From: Tamarix chinensis
Taxonomy: Eukaryota; Streptophyta; Magnoliopsida; Caryophyllales; Tamaricaceae
Direction: 5' to 3'
Assembly (NCBI GenBank): GCA_030549775.1
Contig: CM060174.1
Coordinates: 48,960,707 to 49,024,706, forward strand
Length of the DNA stretch: 64,000 nt
The notes under the pieces are model-generated. The model was not told the DNA's origin, did no database searches, and worked only from the letters and a program-made list of their open reading frames with translations. The position numbers were made by a program, and so were the translations under genes. This document shows, one piece after another, positions 23,221 to 33,572 of the stretch (position 1 is the stretch's first letter; the number at the start of each line of letters is the position of its first letter).

Positions 23221-26200
23221 TAACTAACAAAATAAAAAAAACTAATAAATTATCTTATCATTTAATCTCGTTAATTTTTTGTCATTTTAGCTCAAGCAAT
23301 TAAATGTATGAGATAACTTTCACATAAGCACAAAAATATAACTAGCCTTATATATATTATTTAAATAAAAGACTAAATGGTAAGATAAAAAATTTATAAA
23401 ATATGTCAAAATATGTATTTGTCCATCCTCTACAACAATATTAACTAAACCACTACACAACATTAAGCATGAAAATGTCATATGCAATAAGTAATATGTG
23501 ACATAAGTAAAACATCACATAAACATGTCAATGAGCACAAGTGATAATGAGATACGATAAACATATCAGAATATAAGCATCACTAAGCCACATGCTTGTC
23601 ATACCATTTAATAACCATTTTTGTACAAGACATTTCATTGAAACTAAATAGCAAATATATGGTTCTACTATAGCATCCAACATAAGAAAGATACAACCAA
23701 TACCTAACCTATGATGGATGCAAGGATAAAAACTAAACTCGCATCCCAAGATTCATGAGTGATCGTCACCTAACCCAAGTTCGATATAAGACACAAAAAT
23801 TTACTGAAAATAAGTATAAGATCTAAAAAATTTCAACATGATCCAAAACAATATAAAATGTGGGATCCCAAGGATCTAAAATAAAACTCCAATTGAGTCA
23901 ACCAATGACTCAACAATGTCATCCCCACAAGGAAGACACAAGAAAAATGCACAAAATGAAATGATATTGTATCAGTATGACTAGCATCTTGAGTAAAGCC
24001 TAACTCTCTTACATAATCATGCTTCAAAAAAAATACACTATCACATTATACAACAACATGCTCATAATGTAATTGTTCATGCATAAGAAAATGGAATAAA
24101 ACCCTAAGGTGACTCTAGAAAATCAATTCTTATTAATGTTAAATCATGTTGATAATGAAGCATACATGATATATATGTGTACACCTAACAACATAGGATG
24201 GCCTCAAGCTATCAACCTAAGGCATAAATAATGTACACTTTGGAATCATAATGGATTCAATAAGAATGAAGGAATCAAGTAAAACCTATAGGCATCTCTA
24301 TCTTGCTTCTCAAAAAGTGTCATATAATGATATATATGCCAAAGGCACAATAAATGAAATTACATAAGCCTTAGGCGTATGGATTTTAACTCAAAGGCAC
24401 AAGCTTAGACATTTAGTCCTATCACCAATAGATAGTATCCATGGGGTACAAATAATAACAAGTTATAACAGCCAAGGCACATAGGGAAACTGTTACACCA
24501 TAATAAATAAAGTCAAGGGTACAAATAGTAAAGGTATAAAAGCCAAATTCATATCTTGACTCCAACATCCCTCCATTAGTGGACAAATCCATTGGGCATA
24601 ATAAACCATAGAAGAAACCCTTCTCCATTGTAAATGGATATCTAATCTAAGAGGCGTGCATAAAGACTTTAACATCGACCTAACTTGAAACCCTAGTATG
24701 CCATCATAGATCAGACACCTCATCCACTCTAATAGACTTCGATAAAGGTAATCTCACCAAAGGCAACCTAATCCTTAAGGGAATAAGTAAAGCTTATAGA
24801 GTAGAAAAAGCACCAAGTTATTATACAACGAGTAGCCTCTTCTATTTTACAAAAGTAGGAAATGAACTCCACAAAACATATCTTAGTTTTAATGGATTAC
24901 ACATTAACTCTACTTATTTTAAAGGATAATAATAACCAATCATCACACAAAGATAATCATTAACATAAATAATTAATGATGGTTATCACAAAATCTCAAA
25001 GAACGTTCAAAAATTGTTTAAAACCATGAAAACTCTCTATCTAAAGGATCACCATGAATCATAAGATACCTAAAAAAGTTTAAGCAAAACCCAAAAAAAA
25101 AATGCCACAATCCATAGGAAAAATAAAAAATCAATGGAAAAAAGCCACTAGAAAAACATTTTGGAAAGCAACAATAGTGCACAACTTACCAATTAAGACA
25201 TCCAAAAATAAATTAAAAGTCAAACTTGGATAAACAAATCCCTAAAGTCCAACCTATTATATTATTCATCTATTTAGTCATTCAATAACTTTATCATTAA
25301 TAAAAACTTGAAACCCAACTCAAAGAATTGAAAGACCCCAAATGATGGTAAGAATAATAAAAACTACTATTTGTCGTTAGGACCAATTAGAAAAAAACCG
25401 CAGATAAATCTATCTTAACCAAGTTTTTTATTTAAAAAAGTCCTATTTCTAATTTAAAAGATTTACTATTTATAAAATCAATATTGATATGTTGAAAAAT
25501 TATTATTTTTATTGATAAGATTAACAAAAAGAATTAAAAATTATTTTATTATCAAAAATTACCATTCATCATGTTCATTGTTCACTAAAATTTACTATTT
25601 ATGCTGATTTAATATTTATATGGGTAAAATGTTCAAATGTCAAAGCTTATGCTCAACCTTTGACTCCAAAAGTCCACTAAAGCTTTATAGGGTAATTGGG
25701 TCATATTTTAGTTAATTATCTAAAAAAACATAATCATTAAAATATTTAACCCTACAAAGAGTAACTAGTGCGTCATTAGCAAAAAACACTTTGAAAGTCG
25801 TGAAAAGCGTGAAGAAATTTTCTAAACCTTCATAAATTTCAACCAAAATTTAGAGCTCCCAAACATACTCAAGTCAAAACATGTTATCTATGAAAAATCA
25901 TTTACAAATTTCATGGTAATATGGCATAATCAATTATATAAAATAGTAAAAGAATCAAAAATCCATAAATCATCCAATTATTTAATAAAAAAATAAAGTA
26001 TACATAGGATCACCAAATTATAACATGTTATATATCAATTTACTATACAATTCACAAATATTAGTATGGCATCATCAATTTAACTAAGCACCAAAGGAAT
26101 TAAAAATCTCCAATTTGAAGTATCATGCAGGAGTATCTAATGATTATCATATTCATCTTAATTTTCAAGGTAAGGAAGAATTAGCTTTCTTAATGTTTGA

Positions 26201-26410
26201 GCCTATCATATTAAATGTTCTTGATAATTTGTATATGCTTGGTGTTGAAAACAATTCAAGTTGTTCTTGTAGGTATGTTACATATTTGCAAGAAGATGTT
26301 AATACACCATAAAGTGTACAAGTATTCAAAGCATGCAATACTATGGCATACATGGGATGATACTTTACAACAAGAAGATATGGTGATGATTCTCATTAGT
26401 TGTATTAACT
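23221..26410. other. Non-coding AT-rich stretch, probable old retroelement interior
   Basis: No gene seen. At 24,330-24,620 short phrases related to CAAAGGCACAA and GCCAAGGCACATAG recur, similar in style to the short-box interiors of the non-coding elements, but no match to the six-box motif was found. 25,400-26,000 is featureless AT-rich sequence. A 65-aa frame at 26,115-26,312 resembles no family I recognise. Confidence 0.5.
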
Positions 26411-26976
26411 TGTTGTAAACCCTAACCCTAAGTATATTTTATATAAGTTAGGGTTTGATATAATTTCATGTATGTATCATAGTTAATTGTGTGGCTTTGT
26501 AATGTTAATCATTAATATCATTTAAACCATGATATTGTGATTAGGATTAAGTGTTATATGGGCTTAATTCAAGTGGAATAATGGGTTTGAATTAAGGTGG
26601 GAAAACTCGGCTGATTTGAGCCTTCCTTTCTTATATATACACCTACTTGTACCGTCGAAATCATAATGGAATATACAGAATTTTGAACTTAAAATCGAGC
26701 ACAACAAGTCTGTGTTTATCTCCCTTTTGAGTCTTCTTTGAGCAAGGAAAGCCTGGGGCAAATTCCTTCCTCCATTGATCTCAACCATTCGAACCTTTGA
26801 AACTTGATTCAACCAATCAAACCAACCTGCACTTAACCTGTTTTCTTTGAGTTTATTTGACATTCACTCATTGTTTCTTCTACTCAATTCCGGGATTGAT
26901 ATATCCAAATCAACAACAACCGATCCAACCATTCCCTCGACTTTGATTACACATTAGAGTAAAACCCCAAGCAACA
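26411..26976 (+). mobile_element. Solo LTR, Copia-like
   Basis: It begins TGTTG and ends CAACA, the inverted ends common in Copia LTRs. A TATA box (TATATATAC near 26,632) is followed by a leader-like half. Ten bases after the end, which include TGGTA, comes TAACT, and TAACT also lies immediately before the start (26,406-26,410). TGGTA is the first five bases of the usual initiator-Met primer site. No coding follows, so the rest of the element is gone. The antisense 99-aa frame here is incidental. Confidence 0.55.
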
Positions 26977-27303
26977 AATCATGGTATAACTCATTAATTT
27001 TAACAAATTCAAAAATGCTTATATGACATAAAGAGATCCAACCAAAATATATAAACCTAATCATTAAAAGAAGAAAAGATTTAAGGACCAAATCAGCTCT
27101 TTCATCAAGCCTCAAAAACCTAGTAAAAATGATGAAAAGATTAGCAAAGTCAATGCATAAAAACTAAATCAAAGCACATGAAATTAAGAGCAAAAAGAGG
27201 GAAACTTATCTTCAAGTTTTAGAAGAAAAAAAAACTAAGCTTATAAATGGAGAAAAAATGGAGCATGAGCCATGAAAGTGGAGAGGATGAAGAGAATTAA
27301 ACT

Positions 27304-28101
27304 TGATGTAAGAGAACCTATGGATTCTCAAGATAATAAGGATTTGGAATAATTAGTGATGGAGCCTATTACAATATATGTCTTGTATAATCATTTGACT
27401 AACCATAATAAGTGGACTTAGAGTAATTCTTGCAATTATGTAACATAATTACAAGGAGAAGATTCATACACTTCAAGATGTCAACTTACTTAAGCTTTCA
27501 TATATTACAAGTTATTACAAGTTAAAGGGAGCTAGTATACATTACAAGATAAGAAGAGCTGGTTAACATTCTTATGTAAATGAGGGCTTTTGTTAGTTGT
27601 TTCCATGTAATAATTAGCCACCTTGTAATAATTTTTTGCTCGATTCATGTAATATATACGTTAGTGACATGCTGCTATTACTAGTTAGTGTGCTAGTTAG
27701 CCATGTGTGTATACGCGTAGCTACCATTGTGTACTATTTAAAAAAGTGTGACTACCTATATAAGGAAAGGTAGATAACTTATAATATAGATGATTTAATT
27801 ATATTGAATATAATACAAGTATTACACTTGGCTATATTTTATATTTTTTGAGTGAAACTCCTAACTAAGACTACTTGGTGTAACATTAGATAGATTACTT
27901 TGAATGATTTCTTGGATAAACATTCAAAGTTATCTTCCTATTGAATTCTTGTTAGAATCTTGGTTAAATATTCATACTATTATTTAAATCTCATTTGAAT
28001 CTTGATTGTAGATTCTCCTTATTCTTCCTCATCTTCAAACCATTGATCATACATCCTTCTTCTAGACTTCAAATATTTCTTTTCCTAAAAAGATTCACAC
28101 A
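27304..28101 (+). repeat. 5' LTR of the Gypsy element
   Basis: It starts TGATGTAAGAG and ends ATTCACACA. TATATAAGG at 27,757 matches TATATAAGG at 33,230 in the 3' LTR, and long stretches agree, for example TTAGCCATGTGTGTAT in both. It is followed by the primer site. Confidence 0.9.
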
Positions 28102-28107
28102 ATTTTT

Positions 28108-28121
28108 CGGTATCAAAGCCT
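28108..28121 (+). other. Primer-binding site, initiator-Met tRNA type
   Basis: CGGTATCAAAGCCT corresponds to the common plant site TGGTATCAGAGC with changes at the first base and at one G-to-A position. It lies six bases after the 5' LTR. Confidence 0.75.
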
Positions 28122-28834
28122 AGTTAGTTGCTTCCATCATTTAAATAGCCAACCTATCCTTCAATTTTCTTTCTTTTATTCATCCATGCAAACCCATGTG
28201 AACGTGTAGAACCTGACCTTCTTACTTTATCTTCAAAGTTCTCTTTGAATCTACAACCCTCAAAGTTGAGAAACTTTGACCTCCTTATGGTTTTCCCTCA
28301 AATTACATAGAATATCTATTGGATATTCAATTTTAACTTCATCATCACTTCATCCATACAAATATGGAAACTCAACATCTTCATTTTCTCTTTCTTTTTC
28401 CCAAGTTTATTCGAACCCTGGTACATGTCCTCAAACTACATTCAATATTATGGATTATATTGATTCAAGCAAGAAAAACTCCATACTTCCTTCAACACTA
28501 TTCAAACATTACTTTTATTTTCCATCTATTTTTCCTATCTTACAATTCATTCACTTAAATGAAGTATTTAAACCATTATCAAGGTTCTAGTTTAATTCCT
28601 CCAAAATTCATTGATGATTTCATTCATGCAAGATTTATCCATCTCCCTCCATCAAGAATCCTTCATCCTGCATTAAGAATTGGTGGTATTCCTCTCAACC
28701 AATTCCTTTCATTAATTCTTCATCTTCTTCACCAAGAAGCTTCCAAGATTATTGAAGATCTACCAAGAAGCCATCAAAAATTGACATCAAGTAGCAAACA
28801 CACCTTACCACTTTTATTTTCAGCAAGAACAATA
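28122..28834 (+). other. Untranslated leader and degenerate gag start
   Basis: Sequence between primer site and recognisable gag. Frames of 64-104 aa at 28,276-28,858 overlap in several frames and match no gag motif I recognise; probably leader sequence plus decayed N-terminal gag. Confidence 0.5.
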
Positions 28835-29440
28835 GCTATGGGTGACAAGTTTCCATGAAAGCTATGTTTGACACTATTTAAAAACTTGTAGAAAGTGTCC
28901 ATGCTACTAACACACAACTTCAAAAAATTCCTTCCATTTAAAGATAACTTTAAAGGTTAGAGATAAGAGTAGCCTATAAAGAGACAATATAACATATGCA
29001 CACCATGGACACCATTAATGATTTAGTAGAAGGCATGGTGAGTACAGAAGCCCAAGCACAAGGTGGATACATCAACAACTAAATGAAGTATAAATAAAGG
29101 AAAAGGAGAATGGCTCTAATTCTTTAATCCACGATCAATAAGCCCATATAAATTACCAAACAAGGTATAATCTTATTGAAGGCAAAGGTATTAAAATCTG
29201 ACTCCTAGATTTTCATGGTGAATTAGATGTAGAATTATTGTTTTAATGGTTGCATAATATAGAAGCTATATTTGAATTTAGAGAGTATGATGATGAACAT
29301 AAGTACAAGTTAGCAGCTCTCAAATTTAAAAAAATTTCTAGATGATAAGGTAAAAATAAGGTGAATATTAGGTCCAATAAGGAATGTTTTAAATGTAAAG
29401 GATATGGTCATTTTTCCAGAGATTATCCTAAATAAAAAAA
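28835..29440 (+). pseudogene. Gypsy gag remnant with zinc knuckle
   Basis: Near 29,200-29,330 a broken frame reads DFHGELDVEL, then WLHNIEAIFEFREYDDEHKY, and ALKFKKF, the retrotransposon gag domain (family form: D-F-x-G-x-L-D, W-L-x-x-x-E-x-x-F-E). At 29,385 the nucleocapsid knuckle is CFKCKGYGHFSRDY: C-X2-C-X4-H is kept but the last Cys is Tyr. Multiple stops occur upstream. Gag would package element RNA; this copy cannot. Confidence 0.75.
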
Positions 29441-29633
29441 GAGTTTTAACCTTAAATGAAATAGAAATTATGGAACCATATGATGATAATGATGAGCTAG
29501 AGGCTAAATCTAATGATGATTCCTTGAGTTGTATAAAGAATATGGCAATCCATGTTTTGTACATCAAAGAGGGTTGAAAATACATCCTAATAATCCAACT
29601 ACACAAAAGGATAACATTTTTAAAACTAAGTGT

Positions 29634-30241
29634 AGAATTGTTGATCAAGTTTGTAAAGTCATTATAGGTAGTGGTTCATCCACTAATGATGCTAGTGAAA
29701 TAATAGTTAAGAAAATAGGTTTGGTGATTTCTAATTATCCTAAACAATATTCATTACAATCCTTAATAAGTATAAAGGTGCTAAAGTACATAATAAAACC
29801 CTAATTACCTTTCGTATTAGTGACTGTTGTGATGAAGTATTATATGATGTATTACATATGGATATTTGCGGTATTTTACTTGGAAGACTATGGCAATATG
29901 ATCAAAATGAAATTCATGATAGTATAAATAATGAATATATTATGCCAAAAAATAAAAAAAAAGTATAAATTGAAACCATTTCAATGTGATCATATGCAAC
30001 TTATTGAGACTATAAATAGTTCATTCGTACATAAAAAAGTTATGATTAACTACATTAAAGAATAAGGTGTTTGCTATGCTTTAGTAGTAAAAGAATCTCA
30101 GTTTGTGCAGAACAATGCTAAAAATTCAAACCTTAAAAGATTACTTGACGAATGTAATGACTTATTTCCTATTGACTTACCTACAGAACTACCGCCTATT
30201 AGAGATATAGAGCATGCTATAAATTTAATTACTGGAATCCT
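29634..30241 (+). pseudogene. Gypsy protease and start of RT (left of the solo LTR)
   Basis: The protease frame reads DQVCKVIIGSGSSTNDASE; the catalytic D-S-G of the family is G-S-G here, so the active-site Asp is lost. DEVLYDVLHMDICGILLGRL and WQYDQNE follow across a stop. The RT lead-in ECNDLFPIDLPTELPPIRD and EHAINLITGI ends at the solo LTR. Host coding resumes at 31,035 with SLPNKPTYRCNVEYAKELQ, so the insertion point is within one codon run. Confidence 0.85.
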
Positions 30242-31034
30242 TGATGGAAACCGGTTAGGGTTCCTCGAAAAGGATCAAAGTATAATCAAGCACGGGTTCG
30301 ATTTGCCGAGATCAGCCTAAGGAATTTCTCAAAGGAAGATCTAAGAACTCAAAGCGCAATATTAGAATGGCTTCTAAATTTGAGAAGCAAGAACGATCAA
30401 GAAGCAGAAGAAGTAGAGAAAGTGCGAGCGAGAGGATCCCAAGAGAGAGACGCGAGAGAGAACTTGAGAGAGAAAAAGAATCAGCTTCAATTTTTCATTC
30501 AACCAAAAAGTGTCCCGTAAGTTCTGTATAAGCCATATTTATATGGCGTACAAGACTCGTACAATACATGAAGTAGGCTACATACTCAGCCAACAATCAG
30601 CCCAAATAAACAACGGTTGGGTTGACGGCTGAAACAAACCAAAACATTAAAACTTCATGCCCCAAAATTACAAAGAAATAATTATACATTCAATTCCCAT
30701 CAGCTAAGAATAATTTAGCTAATTATGGTTACTAATGGAAGATTAACCCACAGTCCAACTAACCCATGAACCATGGATCGGGTGGTGGGTTATACAGCCA
30801 ACTTAATCCCCATTAGCCAACACTGCTGGCGAATGCATCACATGAGATTTCATATCTTAAACATAAATTTCTGCAACAAAAACCTCACCAGCTACAACAA
30901 CTTTAAGTCCATCCTCCATGTGCTGCATTAATTCCCCCTAATCAAGCACACAATAAGACAAACAATTATAAATACAAAATGATTTATAGCAATTAATAGA
31001 ATTAATTAAATACAAATTTTGAAGATTCATATCA
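30242..31034 (-). mobile_element. Solo LTR inserted into Gypsy pol
   Basis: Ends are TGAT and ATCA. Host bases AATCC (30,236-30,240) and AATCT (31,034-31,038) flank it, consistent with a 5-bp duplication that has one change, within a one-base uncertainty in the edge. Read on the minus strand it has a promoter-like GCCATATAAATATGGC near 30,540 followed by a CT-rich leader (CTCTCTCTTGGGATCC), which fixes orientation. The protein sequence of the host element is continuous across the site when it is removed. No internal coding remains. Confidence 0.7.
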
Positions 31035-32757
31035 ATCTCTTTACCTAATAAACCAACTTATAGATGTAATGTAGAATATGCTAAGGAATTGCAAAGATAT
31101 ATACAAGAACTAGTAGATAAAGGTTATGTAAGGGAAAGTATGAGTCCTTGTTAAATATGTGCCTTATTGGTTCCTAATACTAGTAGGGTAGGGATAGGAG
31201 GAGTTATTTGACAAGGAAAAATCCCAATTGCATACTTTAGTGAAAAATTAAATAAAGCTAAATTAAATTATTCAACATATAACAAGGAATTATTTGCTAT
31301 CATAAATTTCTTAGAGATACGGAGTCATTATTTGTGGCCTAAACCCTTTATAATAAATGTTAATCATAATAGTTTGAAATATTTGTATGGTTATAGAAAT
31401 AATTCTAAGACATGAAATGTGGATCAACTTCTTATAATACTTTATGTCCTCATATTAGATGCTGAATTGCTAGGTTTTCATATGTCAAATGAATTCTATC
31501 CTAAATATGAAGATTTTAATGATGAATATATAGCATGCAAAAAATATGGATTTCATGGTAATTATGAATTAAAATTTGGATTTTTATTTAAATAGAATAA
31601 GCTTTGTGAATCAAGATCAAGTATTAGAGATTTACTTATCAATCAGGTACATGAAGGGCCTATAGTGGGACATTTTGGCACTTGAAAGACATTAGAAATA
31701 TTATAGGGGGATTTTAATTGGTCATGCATTAATAAGGGTGTATAACTTATAGTAAAACAAAGTGTTACATGTAAAAAGAGTAAAAACAATTTCACAAAGG
31801 TTCATATACACCATTACCTATGCTTAGTTACCTATGGGAAAGAGTTAATATAGACTTTATCTTAGAATTTCCCAAAACATAAAGAGGTAAATATTATATT
31901 ATGGTTTTGGTAGATATATTTTATAAAATGGATCATTTTATTCCATGTAAAAAAACTAATGATGCTACACATGTTGCTAATTTTTATGTTAAAGAAACTA
32001 TGAAACTACATTGCACCCCTACAAGTATTACTTCAGATAGAGATGTCAATTTTCTTAGTTACTTTTGGAATACATTATGGTACATAATAGGAAATAAGTT
32101 GTTATTTATAACTTCCCATCATCCACAAACCAATGGATAAACTAAAGTTATAAATCATGCTCTTGGAACTATGTTAAGAGGATTGGAAAGTAAAAGTTCT
32201 AAACATTGAGATATTAAGTTAGTGCATGTAGAGTTTCCTTACAATCAAACTTCTTAAGTAATACTTACTCAATTCTATTTGAGATTGAGTATGGGGGTCC
32301 TTAAGTAATACTCACTCAATTCTATTTGAGATTGAGTATGGGGGTGAATCCATACATGCTAGTTAACATGATACCCTTAAAAAAAGGTGACTTTAAAAAT
32401 TATGAGACAAAGGAATGGGTTGAGTTCATTTAATAGTTTCACCAACATATCAAGGGCAGCATTGAATGAGCCAATGAAACGTACTAAAAGTTAGCTAACA
32501 AACATCGCAATCCAAAGGTATTTTCTCTTGGTGATTTAGTTTGGTTACATTCACGTAAGGAAACATTTCCAAATCAAAGAAAACATAAACTAATTCCAAG
32601 AGAAGATGGAAACTTTAAAATACTTAGAAAATTTAAAGGATGTGCTTATAAACTTGAACATATCAAATCTTATGTTGATGTTTCAAGGACATTTAATATT
32701 AGTGATTTGTCTTCTCATTATAGTGATTTCAACTTGAGGACAAATCCTTCTTAAGTT
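31035..32757 (+). pseudogene. Gypsy pol: RT start, RNase H, integrase
   Basis: RT lead-in SLPNKPTYRCNVEYAKELQ, then GYVRESMSPC and ALLVPN, after which the sequence jumps directly to the RNase H segment SRVGIGGVI, AYFSEKLNKAKLNYSTYNKE and HNSLKYLYGYRNNSK. The whole RT catalytic core is missing. Integrase: HEGPIVGHFG and SVTCKKSK (zinc region), IMVLVDIFYKMDHF and TSDRDVNFLSYFW (first two Asp), HHPQTNG then TKVINHALG where the catalytic Glu (usual Q-T-E-V) is Lys. C-terminus: WLHSRKETFPNQRKHKL, GCAYKLEHIKSYV, TFNISDLSSHYSDFNLRTN, stop near 32,755. Many stops interrupt it. Confidence 0.9.
32252..32345. repeat. 47-bp tandem duplication inside the integrase pseudogene
   Basis: Two adjacent 47-base copies (32,252-32,298 and 32,299-32,345), each starting CTTAAGTAATAC and ending GAGTATGGGGGT, differ at only about two positions, so the duplication is recent relative to the element. 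Confidence 0.9.
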
Positions 32758-32765
32758 GGGGAGAA
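32753..32765 (+). other. Polypurine tract
   Basis: AAGTTGGGGAGAA directly precedes the TGATACATGAGC start of the 3' LTR; this is the plus-strand primer site of LTR elements. Confidence 0.8.
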
Positions 32766-33572
32766 TGATACATGAGCATTGATGGATTCTAAAGTTAAAG
32801 AGGATTTTACATATTTAGTAATGGAGTCTATTGCAATATGTACCTTTGATGATAATATAACTAACCATAACAAGTGTACTATGAGTAATTCTTGAAAGTA
32901 TGTAATATATTTGCAAGGAAAATATTCGTATAATTTAAGATGTCAACTTAATTAAGCATTCATATGTTACGAGTTATTACAAGTCAAAAGGAGCAATTAT
33001 GTATGCAAGTCAAACTTACAAGTCAAGAAGACCTACTTATCATTTTATGTAGGGCTTTTGTTATTTGATCCCATGTAACAATAAACTATATTTATTTGTA
33101 ATAATTTTTCATTTAATTCATGTATTATATAGGTTAGTGATGTATTGTTATTTCCAGTTAGTGTGCTAATTAGCCATGTGTGTATTACCATGAATGCCTT
33201 AGTGTGCTATTTAGCAAAGTGTGACTACCTATATAAGGCGTGGTCGACACCTTATAACATAGATGAGATAATTATATTAAATATAATACAAATATTACAC
33301 TTGGCTATCTTTTCTCTCCTTTAAGTGAAATTTCTAACTAAGACTACTTAATGTGATCATAGATAGGGTACTTTCAATGTGTTATTGGAGAAACATTCAA
33401 ATTTATCTTCTTGTTGAATTCTTATTTGAATACTGATTGAATTTTCATACCATTCTTTAAATATTGTTTGAATCTTGCTTGAAGATTCTCCTTATCCTTC
33501 CTCATCCTCAAACCACCAATCCTACTTCGTTCTTATGTCCTCTAAATATTCCTCCTCCTAAAAATATTCACA
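32766..33572 (+). repeat. 3' LTR of the Gypsy element
   Basis: It starts TGATACATGAGC after the polypurine tract, with TATATAAGG at 33,230 and an end near ATTCACA. It is alignable with 27,304-28,101 along the whole length. Confidence 0.9.

Larger units (their letters stand above)
27304..33572 (+). mobile_element. Ty3/Gypsy retrotransposon with both LTRs, internally deleted
   Basis: 5' LTR (27,304-28,101), Met-type primer site (28,108), gag remnant with zinc knuckle, protease, partial RT, RNase H, integrase, polypurine tract (32,753-32,765) and 3' LTR (32,766-33,572) occur in correct order. The LTRs align along their whole length, with many substitutions and small indels, so insertion is old. 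Two structural events followed: loss of the RT core near 31,170-31,185, and insertion of a solo LTR at 30,242-31,034. No target duplication was recognised. It seems to lie within another LTR-like sequence whose terminus may be at 34,458. Confidence 0.9.

Noticed and set aside
22761..23303. 180-aa frame that looks membrane-like
   Set aside because: CT-rich DNA automatically gives Leu, Ser and Phe; overlapping frames are equally open and no neighbouring exon is seen.
26564..26863. 99-aa antisense frame
   Set aside because: Lies across the leader half of a Copia-like LTR on the opposite strand; no domain.
30290..30310. GGGTTCGATTTGCC as a tRNA B box
   Set aside because: No A box or cloverleaf at the right distance; lies in an LTR leader.
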